From Stagonosporopsis chrysanthemi (Eukaryota; Ascomycota; Dothideomycetes; Pleosporales; Didymellaceae): a DNA stretch of 64,000 bases. Positions 21,401 through 30,014 of this stretch are shown here, piece by piece (positions within the stretch are counted from its first letter, which is position 1; every line of letters starts with the position of its first letter). A program made the translations under genes and the position numbers. The notes below the pieces were generated by a model. That model was not told the DNA's origin, made no database searches, and worked only from the letters and a program-made list of their open reading frames with translations. The stretch lies in contig JAFISE010000020.1 in assembly GCA_022560025.1 (NCBI GenBank), positions 1 to 64,000 of the forward strand. The letters are read 5' to 3'.

Positions 21401-22341
21401 CGTTGACGAAAAGTACGACGCCTCGCTTCGTCTTCTGCAAGCTGAAGTTGGAGTGCTTCCGAAGACGGAATCACGACCTGAACAGCCGTCCGTCGATGAG
21501 GCGTAGCGTACGTGATCGGTTGTCGAAGCTCTGTCTCGGACAGGTCTGAAGGATAGTCAGATAGGTTCGACTCCTCATCTGATTCTCGACGTAGGTTCAG
21601 CTCATCCTCCGAGTGATCGGAAAAAGGTGCAACCCCAAACTCGCCGAGGACCGTGGAAGCATCGACAAGTTCCAGTCCAACACCTCTTGAAAGCTTGGAT
21701 ATCGTTTGCGTGGTCTCTCCGAGGATCTGGGAAGGGGGAGCATGAGCTCGAAGCTGTATTTCCTCTTGAGAGCTGTGCTGGTGAGCCGACGATCGATGCG
21801 GTTGTGACGCCGGAGGCCGTTGAAATCGAGTCTTCGCGATCAGTGAGCTCTGAAGTGGGTCCGGGCTCTCGAATCGCGCTTCGAATGACTCTGGTCGTGT
21901 CAAGGGCGTGAGAGGCGAAAGTGGTGGCCGTATGGGCAAGGTGTGCCTTTGAGGTGTACGATTGATCCTTCTCCTCACCAGATCTTCAGATAGCTCCTTT
22001 AAGGCTGCAGCAACTCTGTCTGAATCTTTCTCGGCCTCTGCTGTTACGCCCTCATCCATAACTTGCACATCAGGAACCCCACAAACGCGATCGACGCGTC
22101 TTTGGAGGCCAACATCTTGCTTGGAGCATTGGCTCTCAATCTGAGACTCTTCTTCGTCCTCATCGGAATCCTGGACAAATCCTCTCTGGCGCCATTTGGA
22201 CATTTGGCCGCGTCTGCATGTCGTTTGGTGTCGTAGCGTGGGGTCAAAGGCATCCATGCGGGCGAGTTGGACGCGTCGGTTAGCGCGTTGGTGGAAGGCC
22301 AGGGTCCACTCGAACATTTTGCTAGGAATTGGTTTCGTCAT
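15418..22341 (-). CDS. MMS22: Mus7/MMS22-family replication-repair protein
   Basis: Single frame of 2307 aa from the ATG at 22341. The first ~950 residues are disordered, rich in Ser, Arg, Gln and Pro, with many SP/TP sites and acidic-Ser clusters (SDEDEEESQ) typical of checkpoint-kinase and CK2 targets. The C-terminal ~1300 residues are helical and repeat-like. Conserved-looking blocks include LWHLMSNAFG and FQHRLLDVILRTDEDDPLLRN, which I associate with the Mus7/MMS22 family. Family members work with the Rtt101/Mms1-type ubiquitin ligase to restart stalled forks after alkylation damage. S. pombe Mus7 is about 1.9 kaa, so this protein is long. The assignment is by remembered motifs and architecture. 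Confidence 0.75.
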   Translation of the reverse strand: MTKPIPSKMFEWTLAFHQRANRRVQLARMDAFDPTLRHQTTCRRGQMSKWRQRGFVQDSDEDEEESQIESQCSKQDVGLQRRVDRVCGVPDVQVMDEGVTAEAEKDSDRVAAALKELSEDLVRRRINRTPQRHTLPIRPPLSPLTPLTRPESFEARFESPDPLQSSLIAKTRFQRPPASQPHRSSAHQHSSQEEIQLRAHAPPSQILGETTQTISKLSRGVGLELVDASTVLGEFGVAPFSDHSEDELNLRRESDEESNLSDYPSDLSETELRQPITYATPHRRTAVQVVIPSSEALQLQLAEDEARRRTFRQRKPIQLHPYMLEGELYRREVQSRGLRPVPRARSPLRRQDQGAAESQEEDFNPFSNHSCSPPDPEIFVSTPVVRQISDNVQRSCSAKRSKQRQRGSPAVQLRIPKTAKKSILTAALSQALATPERTSENSPVPLDIWSIPANSPPYSSSPLTNARSAKLPLTRNTDSLPTPSNSSSIHDGPRQLPDSDSEPILRSVQRSGGELRRPVRVVLSDEGPSDSDTGASASEQEGVELQKVSKKIRGVLPASWLRIDQQAQERRQAMARLRVQQDTTQSPDSAEPQRGIAQRIVKPAGRSTGYARAKSFPEDVVVISDESDQELDTPAYRQPNDLQRTVEDISTLAAMFDDRYADSGDDLASMEHDRLQLPTLGVLGSKRKRQPKITDAFGNAKRAKVSTPTGVPKSSRLSRLTSASNTRRKPDASRRARIPLPALSVVDVELPQDAPQFLKLARRAARRDVDQARQSPRRKQIRLHTAHDTDDANATLRQWKQGLLNPWTSHSTSQARKIRPPVADTIGNPQNESRLSEPDKIGENNAASESVLVRLKPVLRGRKAVDPALQVLQRSSTFTSKLRRSSKAAKAFKKPEKLAPRMLAPPRAAQLESEEVTFGRSHREIAFQKGLQRVDHQSGNPQGPKQHLLNPQLARFLADDGAALQPQLATSDFGEFRDNSLECINTANTGPKRRPRQKPQAKRLDADARVYRQPSEPPFEPISAAPGSISTETVCTGQDEDALFGLAPSGTRYPITFDVTSLSSDTYFHVETFVGSEELRRALSVGLRDLDEPAGYCVISHGSKTIRCGPWSDETYSQIAEMLTTMLPPLEDSHGNTSINTSLVNVLTSLSTLLRALVAYFSEHLSFFDPVDRRDFTTKMQNVLQTLFERCFTICQWPCDDQALSEQTQATHRVLTYLLVVGTQVYQIAREAHGVPPDVAMLLDTIRAISQSIVKVITSGTKAIFDFHEKNKLHKERENGIRNCNVLIESIVVCMHTLESLNAASLDFWDLVSHELSSSVASAIQLQAFDTLWATIFSLLPFIEFDLSGIPDRTRLKAFDKDNWGCICTLLKRLLDLYMATSRRNGPSINEYIRATFTRCYVLINDWNWQRPDQVLNVIFDFFGKHGLKPLRRETTTSSAGFLHDFAAAGNLKLVPNESAFHIALKCLVTGLQGMADAYPEKKLRSFVFRRIPNHGRTCPKDQVLEEESLAALRNHHDLLSALYCAAPPSCRPKLDRIRDLVSHETSHREACRVSVRAWANLSTFQLSTDEPYPAMKPFALWYKDIMQQTLKQYRLAKTEADDYLKTGGLDEATEVVAAMVKQTMQRNQEQVIATLRDSIAGMKHAIQRAQGQNSITAFLADSDIVHLLELPHLEDRRLIVVIRETLSVLRQYASMQKTQAQQQVSQPRSEESQDYGDFPDLDDLGDLDSVETLQPGQPAPVSQSFPLDFVQGSLWHLMSNAFGAEHSPDDHLLLECIDTWVLIAGHTVTGGNKDWSHYINSFSQVSWQQLRQTEQTRKFGPYFMAALIAHDPTAYSEHRQEFLTALLLCLADRESMLRFQHRLLDVILRTDEDDPLLRNLPFFRTEETGGWDITAESLRSRRLALISSLLANMREDVYATTVQEPTQTPHVKASYAAMLMSFMTRLKNNYLQLEQGASVAGAYVEFVQKIVQFLKQYTSDICSVMSFFIDSIAFPLPTTDPAYVVGRLCGYAPKLQDPRIAKELSSFIETITQQSAIDSQQVYLVGQLTRALCTDEAPVADRMALRNMFLQGIFPAYIEKAFESRIGYLITRPILQCLPTVLDDVVFYLRVSHTESLLTTIGSIVSVAHAFIRGTEQLKGDVQLLQQPQVSSGLVYMFEVAASIIRLLDYVVDRTLKTAANSKPALIAYLDEFSMYIAQMLTGTPPLGVPSYRGDADATSLNTPHADILSFCARNLQSTIETNWADDQRSIWFGQGRAKREVVYDIGSTEGEKERLQYVLQKFRETQDELFGNGLMISEVQDDVMI

Positions 22342-22398
22342 CAATTCTCATTCACGAGCAACCCCACACGATAGCCGGAGCATAGACAGAGAGCAGCG

Positions 22399-22837
22399 AT
22401 GGCAGGACGCATACTACCAATCGCCTTAGCGACCGTTTCCGGTATTGCGATTGGCATGGCGACCTTTGGTGAAGAGCTCAAGGCGCAGAGGATGAAAAGG
22501 CTTACAGACGAGTATAACCGGTAGGCTGCTTGTACACTGCATTCCTAGACTTGTACTCATTTACTTTGGCAGTGAAGTAGCCGCTGCCGCCGCCGCAAAT
22601 CCAAATAGCGAGAACCCAGCAGCGATTGCGCCTGTGTCCACAACCGTCACGCCACCGCCGGCCCCTACACAAATACCAGTCAAGGAAGAGGACAAGTCTG
22701 CCAGTTCATGGTCCGATGCAATGGGTTTCTGGGCCTGGAAAAAGAAGCCGCAGCAGGATGCTGTGCCTGTTGCTCCTGTTACCCCACCTGTTGCGCACGA
22801 TGCTCCGGTGACGGCAGAACTACCAAAGAAGTCTTAA
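22399..22837 (+). CDS. Small membrane-anchored protein, unknown function
   Basis: Two exons, 22399-22520 and 22573-22837, with a 52-nt intron; 128 aa. The N-terminus is one hydrophobic segment (RILPIALATVSGIAIGMATF), then a charged helix (GEELKAQRMKRLTDEYNR), an Ala/Pro/Val-rich stretch and a Trp-containing patch (SSWSDAMGFWAWKKKP). The lack of acids before the hydrophobic segment would fit a mitochondrial inner-membrane protein, but that is inference. It is divergent from the MMS22-like gene (58 nt between start codons) and converges on BET4 with only 20 nt between stop codons. Confidence 0.65.
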
Positions 22838-22857
22838 CCAGGCCTACATCGCAATAC

Positions 22858-24032
22858 TTATAGCCGCAGTCGCTTCTCCAAGTCCGCCCAACGGCCTCGC
22901 CGTAACGGATCAAGGCGATTCAGCTGTGCCAGCCACGCCCTCATGTCCTTCGTCGTGACTGCTCCTGTCCCCGCATCGACCTCCAGATATGCTTCTGCGA
23001 GTCCAAGCAGTCCCTCGTATACCCACTTGCAGTCTGTCTCATCTTCCAGAATATCCCGAATGTACTCCATCTCGTTCCTGTAATACTCCTGCCGCTCTCT
23101 GTTGGCTAGGTCTCGGACAATGAGCCTCTCTGTCGGACAAGAGGGAGAGATGGTCGACATCAGGTACTGATGGTAGAACCAGATGGACTGATCGAACGGG
23201 TCGGTATTGATAGCTTCGCAAATGAGCTCCAGCTCTGTTGTTAAGAAAGCCCGGCGTGCTTTAGCGTCTGCGTTGCGCTCTTTGAGGATGCGAGGGATAA
23301 GCTGGCCACGATTGTGCCAGGCGGAGAAGTTGGACAGGTTACTTTTGATCATCTTGGTGGTATAATCAAACTCAGTTTGAGCAAGGCTTGAGCTCGTGTC
23401 TGCAGGATCAGCTGCTGAGGAGCCTAGACGCTCGATCTTCGACACTACAATGCGCCGATAGCCCCAGGCGTGGAAGTTGCGACTGTCGGCATGCAGCATC
23501 TTGTTGACTAATTGAAGCTCGCCACTCCATAGCTTACATGCTGCATCTGTCCCTAACAGTGATTCCGCCTTTTGCAAGAGCCAGTCCCTGTGATTCCAGA
23601 TCCAGTAGCACTTGGGAAACTTGCGCAACAACACGAATGTTAGTTGCAAGTCGCCCTGCAGCAGTTCATCTGGCGATTGAGATTTATCTGTGACCAATGC
23701 AATCAATACTCGTCTTCGGTGGTTCCAAATCGTGTAGTACTCGGGATTCTCGTTTAAGAGCTTCGTTATAAGGTCCAAGACGTCAGTAGTGTGTTGCTTC
23801 TCTGCCACCTGGTTTAGAATCAAGTTAGACTTGTTTTCGGATAGTTTGGTATGTGAATCACCTTGCTATTTACAAGATCGGATAAACTCTTGTAAGTTTC
23901 GATCTGCTGTAGCTCTTTCTGTCGTGCCTCTTCTGAGCGGACCACAGGGCCGGAGCCACGCGAAATTCCATGCTGTGAACCATCAATTTAGCCGCGTTAT
24001 GTTCCTCGTAGACGTCAACTTACGCTTGCCAT
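22858..24032 (-). CDS. BET4: Rab geranylgeranyltransferase alpha subunit
   Basis: Three exons: 24024-24032 (9 nt, Met-Ala-Ser), 23862-23972 and 22858-23808; 356 aa. It starts MASHGISRGSGPVV and has repeated PPTA units containing YYTIWNHRRR, CYWIWNHRDWLL, NFHAWGYRR, SNFSAWHNRGQL and SIWFYHQY. This is the prenyltransferase alpha-subunit signature. Together with a Bet2-type beta subunit (not here) and Rab escort protein it adds geranylgeranyl groups to Rab/Ypt GTPases. The initiating exon is only three codons, which makes the start easy to miss. The gene is divergent from AMA1 across about 320 nt. Confidence 0.95.
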
Positions 24033-24352
24033 CGCATCTGCATGTGTGTGTTATGGACGCGGCTGCCTCTGGCTGCGATCGCACGAAACATGTGCCCCAC
24101 CATGCCTTCCCCCACATCGCTCTCCTGGAAGGCTGTGCTCTTCTAACACAACCTCACCCTAGAACTCGCACGATCCTACATGACCGTCAATCATTGCTAT
24201 ACAACTAACCGAGCAGCATTAACGACTATCCAGCAGATCATCCAGGGGGACCACTCCTCTCCGCTACTGACCGTGCTTTCGAACATTGCGCTCTTCGACA
24301 TGTACTGATTGGCATCATTTCTCACGACTACTCATCCTCAGCGCTGACCGCT
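24033..24352. promoter_or_regulatory. Divergent promoter region between BET4 and AMA1
   Basis: The 320 nt between opposed start codons must hold the leaders and promoters of both genes. No specific element was identified. Confidence 0.5.
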
Positions 24353-27187
24353 ATGTATACCATCGACGATGAACCGTCTTTGTCCGAATCTGGCTACACC
24401 ACGCCGCCGTTGTCGCCAACCAAAACCATTAGCACAGAGGGCTGGTCTTCGCCCAGAACTCCCGGATCTCCTCACAAAAGTCGAAGCTGCTTGTTCTTCC
24501 GGGATATTGGGCACGAGTTTGACGATGCTTTCTTCACTCCCCCGTCATCACCTAGAAAATCAAAGTTTGCAGCTCAACTCGGTACACTTTCGATACCAGA
24601 GGTCCTCTCGCCTACACTTGGCCCTACACCCGATCTTGCAGACGACTCGCCTACGAAATATGATTTGACTTCGTTCGATGCGCACTCACCTCGGCGATCG
24701 TTGAATGTTGTTCGTTTCAACAATCGCTCTTCACCAGCTACAGTCAATCCTTCCGCAACCACCAATCAACCTTCATTACGTTTGCTCGACTGCTCGACAC
24801 GCCTTTCAGACAGCGAGGCCCCCAGCAAGCGAAGCAGGAGCTGCCGTAGCTCATCCGAAAGCTCCATAGACGCACTTGTTGCGAAATACGCTACCCCGCC
24901 AGCGACCCCAACTGAGGTCGCTACCAGCTCTGAACAAGACTCCGGGCGATCTGCAATGCGGCCTGGATTTGCGAAGCTTGGTCAATGTTCGTACAGGTGC
25001 TCAAGCTCTCCTTTACGGCCCAGTCAGTGGGTTTCGCGTGGTGGCTTACTATCGTCTCCACGCAAGTCTCAAACGAGTACTCCGGATCGATTTATACATT
25101 GCCGACGACCGCCGGCAATCACACGCGAGAGCTTCGAGCTGAACAAGCCGGCTGAGCGTGAACAAATCTCAAATCGTGGACATCGCGCCAATTGTGATCC
25201 GTTCAGCCGTCGGGTACGCAGGAGCAACCGTCTCAGTGCGGAACTTCGAGGTCTGAGAGAAGCTCATACTGCCACCGCAGGAAGATCTATTGGAAATGGT
25301 CGAAGTACCAATCCACGACTGCGAAGCAGTTCTCTTGTAACGGCTACGCGTCAGATCAGTGCTGGCGCAATCTGGAACGTCGGAGGTGCATCTGCTGTGG
25401 GCGACACGGTAGCAGCAATTTCCACGGGTAACGGAACCATGCTTGGAAGCGGTACTGTGGCGCCGCTCTACACATCAAAATTTCTCAATCGAGCAGATCC
25501 TGAAGCTGAACTAGAAGCATACGAGAGGCGCCTTGCATTGGCTCTGGAAGTTGATCAGGTGGAGCGGATCCTGCAACATTCGCCAATGCCGTTTGTTGAA
25601 CCTGGGATGAGACCTACAACGACACTTTCCATTAAGCCACACATCTGGAGAGATAGCGCTTGGGCACAAGTTGATGCTAGATCACGTTGGTCCTTTATCA
25701 TGCCGAACTGTGAGATTCAATGCTAATGAGACCTAACAAGCTCCGCGGCGACCACATGAGAGGACTCGTAAACCGGTGCCGATTCTGCCCTTCAGATATG
25801 TTGCAAGTAATTGGCAGAAGGTAATCTATGCTGATGTCAGCCTACAGTTCTTGACGCACCTCAATTGCGAGACGACTACTACTGCACCTTGCTCGCATAC
25901 TCGTACACCTCAAAGTGTCTCGCAGTGGGTCTTGGAAACTTCGTACATCTCTGGTCCGAACGAGATGGTGTCAATACACCCGAATTGCTGAACTCTATAC
26001 CCACCAATGCAGCACTAGATGCCCAACACATAACCTCACTCGACTTTTCCTCTACACAAGGTGGACAGGCCGTTCTCGCGGTGGGGCGAGCAGACGGTCG
26101 AATTGTATTGTGGAGCCCTCTGGATTCCGAACCCAGGTTCAATGCCACACAACCAAAACCGGTTTCGTGCGTCGCCTTCAGGCCTACGACTGTGCAACGT
26201 CCATCGCTTCGGGATAAAGCATTGACTGTGTCTACGGAAGAACTGCTGGTTGGTGATGAAGTGGGACATATCTACTTCTACAGCCTCGAATGGCCATCTG
26301 AAACGCAGAGTGCACTCTTCGGCTGGCATGGAGCCATGACACTGCTCGCGCGCATGACCATCCACACCCAGCAGATCTGCGGATTGGCGTGGTCTGCAGC
26401 TGGCGACATGTTTGCCAGCGGAGGCAACGACAACAATTGCTTTCTGTTCGAGACCAAACGCGTACTCCAATCGGACCAGAGTTCTAATACTTCGGCAACC
26501 CTCAGTGTTCGCGAAGGCGCTGCCGGTGAGTCTATCTACACGGTCACCAATCGCTCAAGCCCAGTGCTCCACCTTCCCCACACGGCAGCAAAGCACAAGT
26601 GGACCTTGAATGCCGCTGTCAAAGCAATAGCTTTCTGTCCTTGGCATCGCGGTCTTGTAGCTATTGGCGGAGGTTCGAACGACCGTTGCATCCACTTCTA
26701 TCACACGCGCTCCGGCTCATGCCTAGCAACAATCGACTGTGCTGCGCAAGTCACAAGCCTTGTGTGGAGTCGAACAAGACGAGAAATTGCAGCGACTTTT
26801 GGCTTTGCGCAGCCGGAACATCCCTATCGTATTGCAGTGTTTGCATGGCCGAGCTGTGAGCAGGTCGTCGCTGTGCCGTGGTGGGACGAGAATCGTGCGC
26901 TGTGTGCGGTTGCTTACCCAGGCGGGCCAACGGCCGCATGCGGAGTGGATAACAATGTGGAAGAGCTAAGGGACGATGACGGACTATGGGCCAGACGTGG
27001 CTCAGAGGAAGGTTGTCTAGTCGTTGCGACAAGTGACATGGCAATCCGGTTCCATGAGGTCTGGAGCGGAGGAAGAGGCAGCGCTGGTACGCGAGGGTTG
27101 TTAGGAGGAGCGACAGGGTTGCTTGGAGGAAGTGACATCCTCGAGGGGTTGCACGGGGCGGACAAGCAGGGTGCGGTTATTCGGTGA
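24353..27187 (+). CDS. AMA1: AMA1-type meiosis-specific APC/C activator, WD40
   Basis: The N-terminal half (about 450 aa) is Ser/Pro-rich with many SP/TP sites. Then come PHERTRKPVPILPFR and LDAPQLRDDYYC, the Cdc20/Cdh1/Ama1 entry to a seven-bladed WD40 propeller. Blades include QHITSLDFSS, QQICGLAWSAAGDMFASGGN and ALGIGGG-like turns. The protein ends in Ile-Arg (AVIR), the C-terminal IR tail that docks on APC/C TPR subunits. Exon 3 is 25848-27187 and exon 2 is 25741-25806. Exon 1 ends either at 25685 (GTTGGT, 55-nt intron) or 25709 (GTGAGA, 31-nt intron); both keep phase. The intron at 25807-25847 is 41 nt. These two junctions are uncertain; the protein is about 912 aa under the first model. 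Confidence 0.82.
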
Positions 27188-27472
27188 GTACGGCGAATTG
27201 TAAATAGCTGGAACTCATTCTTAGACTTTGACGTAAGCATGATTTGCAACACTCGCACAGAAAGGGTTCAGATCGTGAAGTAATGCAATTGTATCATTGA
27301 AGACAACTGCCATTGTGCAGTCAGTGGTATGAGACGCCCATGCCTAAAATCCCGGAGTACCTAGGTATGCTTCCAGAAGCACGAAGCCTGCACCCTTATT
27401 CTCTGTGCCGACGCCAAAGTAAACATTCACGACTTTTCATCATTGATCATGACAACCTCCAGAAGAAAAAAT

Positions 27473-28422
27473 CTAGTGGCGCATGGAAGAGGCACGCCTC
27501 TTGCGGGCCTCGTCGTGGGAAGCCTTGGCCTCGGAGATGCGCTTGGACAGGATCTGGGCGTACTCGTTCTGCAAGGTTAATTAGCACTCAAACATTGTAT
27601 AAATGATCTTGTAGGTATGGAGGAACGTACGGCGGCGTCCTTGGAAGCCTCTGCGCGGCGGCGCTTGAGTGCGATACGGTGGCGCTTGTGCTGCAGACGC
27701 TGGGGAGTGACCAGGCGCTGGATCTTGGGTGCCTTGGTGTAGGGCTTGGCGCCCTCCTTCTTGGGCTGGACCTCGCGGCGGATGACGAACTTGCGGACCT
27801 AGTTACGCTCGATTAGTATACCGATACAAAACCTAACGTGTGTTGTAGCTCAGACTCAGCCGGTCACTGGCACAACCGCGCACATTGCCCTCGCTGCCAG
27901 AGCGAGGCGTGCAAGCAGTTGCGCCAGGGGGACACCGGCTGGCGAAGAAGCTATGAGAGAACTCACATCATCTTCCTTGCTGAGACCAAAGAAGCGGCGG
28001 ATCTTGGTGGCGCGCTTGGGACCGAGGCGCTTGGGGTGGACGACATCGGTCAGACCGGGGACGTCGGCGTCGCCCTTCTTGACGATGGAGAGGGCGAGGA
28101 CAGACAGGTCCATGGCGACGATGCAACCGCGGACGGACTTGCGCTTGCGCTCACCAGTGCGGCGGGGACGGTAGCACGAGTGGCCGTCTGCGAGCAGGAG
28201 CCTGACACGGGTGGGGTGCATGACACCCTGCTTCATCGGGAAACCCTGCTTGTCGTTTCCACCGGTGATGCGGAAGATGTAGCCCTTGAACTCATCGCCG
28301 ACGCTGTCGCCGGGGACTTCGTGACCCATGCGGCGGTCCATGAAGACGCGGAGCTTGCGCTCGTCTTCGACCTCGATCAGCTTCTGGGTGCCATTGTTGG
28401 GGTAGGAGATGTTGAGCTTCAT
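27473..28422 (-). CDS. RPS6: 40S ribosomal protein S6
   Basis: Three exons: 27967-28422, 27631-27798 and 27473-27568; 239 aa, close to the yeast length. It begins MKLNISYPNNGTQK and contains GNDKQGFPMKQGV, CYRPRRTGERKRKSVRG, RLGPKRATKIRRFFGLSKED and TKAPKIQRLVTPQRLQHKR, all strongly conserved eS6 blocks. The C-terminus RKRRASSMRH keeps the RRxS site phosphorylated by S6-type kinases downstream of TOR. Intron 1 (27799-27966) is 168 nt, about three times the local norm, and contains a long hairpin. Intron 2 is 62 nt. Confidence 0.98.
27857..27941 (-). other. Long imperfect hairpin within RPS6 intron 1
   Basis: Three nested complementary pairs occupy 85 nt: 27857-27864 with 27934-27941 (8/8), 27867-27876 with 27918-27927 (9 pairs plus one that is G-U in the minus-strand RNA but A-C on the plus strand), and 27889-27895 with 27901-27907 (7/7, 5-nt loop). 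A gcac/gtgc pair lies between the last two. The extended stem is therefore more stable in the transcribed orientation. No C/D-box motif was found. Confidence 0.75.
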
Positions 28423-28900
28423 CTTGACGGTGGTGTCGCGACGGCGATGTGCTGCAACGTTAGTAGGCTGGTCGTGCTGGAAAAGTGAGAAGTTGGAGTT
28501 GTATTTTGAATCTGGTGCTAGTTGCTAGCGGTAAGCGAGCCAATCGACCGCCGCCAGGGTGCGAGTGGGCCTGCGCCTTAGCGTGTCGCGGCCAATCCAC
28601 ACGCTCGTGGATCGGGAACAACGCGTTGAACGGTCTTGCAGTTGTCAGTCGGCGAGTTTCTCGTTGTGGTGTTCGGTTTTGACGCTTGAAGCTGCGGCAG
28701 AGAACCGTCATCGCGGCTCCAAATTCTTCAGGGCGCAATCACAATACCACACAACCACCCATGGTCGTCGGTTGTGTGCATACAGTTTCATCTTGAGTTG
28801 ATGCGTGTTCGCATATCTACATTCTCCAGAGTTTCAATCTGTGCTTCATCCACTTTGACCCCTTTTGAACGCCATCCATGCAGTATTGTACAACGGCTGA
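28423..28900. other. Intergenic region, RPS6 promoter
   Basis: Between RPB3 (3' end) and the RPS6 start, both on the minus strand. GC-rich, no gene seen. It must hold the RPS6 promoter. Confidence 0.5.
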
Positions 28901-30014
28901 TTACCAACCTGATCCTCCGTAAGGCGTCGCACCGTACGGTGTTGTTCCACCCTGCGCACCGCCTGCGCCTCCCCACTGACTCGCGCCGCCGTATCCAGGC
29001 GTCGTGTATCCAGCTTCTGGTCCACCGCCGTATCCTCCATTCATGGTCGGGCTTTGCGCGCCCTCAAAGCCTGCGCCCTCTGGTCCAGCGCCTCCTTGTA
29101 GTTCGCGGATCACTTCTGCCAGCTTGGTCTGCAGTACCGAGATGCCTTTGGTGACAATCTGGTCTGGATCGAGACCGCCTACGGTTTCTACATCATAGAA
29201 GAAGCGTGTCGGCACAGCGTTGTAGTCGAAAGGTTCATCGGGGTTGGCTGGGCCGCCGTCAAGGTTGATGCGCTCTTCGTCCTTGGGCCTGTAATCGATC
29301 AGTATGCGCGCAAGCAAGTAATATGAAGATATCGACATACCACTCGGCCTCAGCGTCCTCCTCGTGCCAGTAGTCCAGGTGGTGCAGCTTGTTCGCCGGG
29401 TCGTATTCGAAGCCTATCGCGGAAGAAGGCGCCCACTTCGCATGCTCCTTTGCAATACCCTTCTTTGCGATGCAGCGCATGTGAATTGCTTGCCCTCTCC
29501 GCAGTTTCACGATGCAGCTTCCTGTGCCCTCCGGATCCACAATGACTGGCCGCCCCACCTCGTCGTTTGGCCTATTGCTCTCAATCACCAAGTCGCGCGC
29601 GTAGACCTTCATGATCTCGCTGCCTGTGCATTTTGCGTTCAGCGTCAAGACGACCGAGCAATTGTCGCAGTACCCCTCGCAGTCGCAGTCGCGTGAATAT
29701 AACAGATCCTCAACGCCTCTCGACGACAGAGGGATCAGACCCAGGCGGTGACAGACGAACTCGTCGGCGAGTACGGAGGTGTTGTCAAGGACTTCTACAA
29801 CATCGACGGCGATGGTCGGGATCTCCGCAAGCATCACTCGTCGCAGTGAGTTGGCGGTCTCGAGGTTGAAGTTTTGTACGATAAACTTGGCGCGCTGGTT
29901 GTCGGCCTGCACATGACTGTGTTAGTCTTGCTGTTACCGCTGGCGTTGACAAAGCGGGCGGTGTACCTGCAAGAAGCGCACGTTGATTGCGCCGCCCTCT
30001 GTGTCGTAATCCAT
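28901..30014 (-). CDS. RPB3: RNA polymerase II subunit RPB3
   Basis: Three exons: 29967-30014, 29341-29906 and 28901-29288; 333 aa. The start MDYDTEGGAINVRFLQ is split by the first intron from ADNQRAKFIVQNFN. The alpha-like motif NSLRRVMLAEIPTIAVD and the zinc-binding loop CDCEGYCDNC are diagnostic of Rpb3. The subunit pairs with Rpb11 to seed Pol II assembly. The last ~70 residues form a Gly/Tyr/Pro-rich low-complexity tail that yeast Rpb3 does not share in this form. Both introns (60 and 52 nt) keep phase. Confidence 0.97.

Noticed and set aside
27799..27966. C/D-box snoRNA in the RPS6 intron
   Set aside because: CTGA-like boxes occur, but no RTGATGA C box at proper spacing. The strong hairpin is not the C/D fold.
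27838..28488. Plus-strand 216-aa frame opposite RPS6
   Set aside because: Antisense shadow; its valine/glycine-rich content mirrors RPS6 codons.
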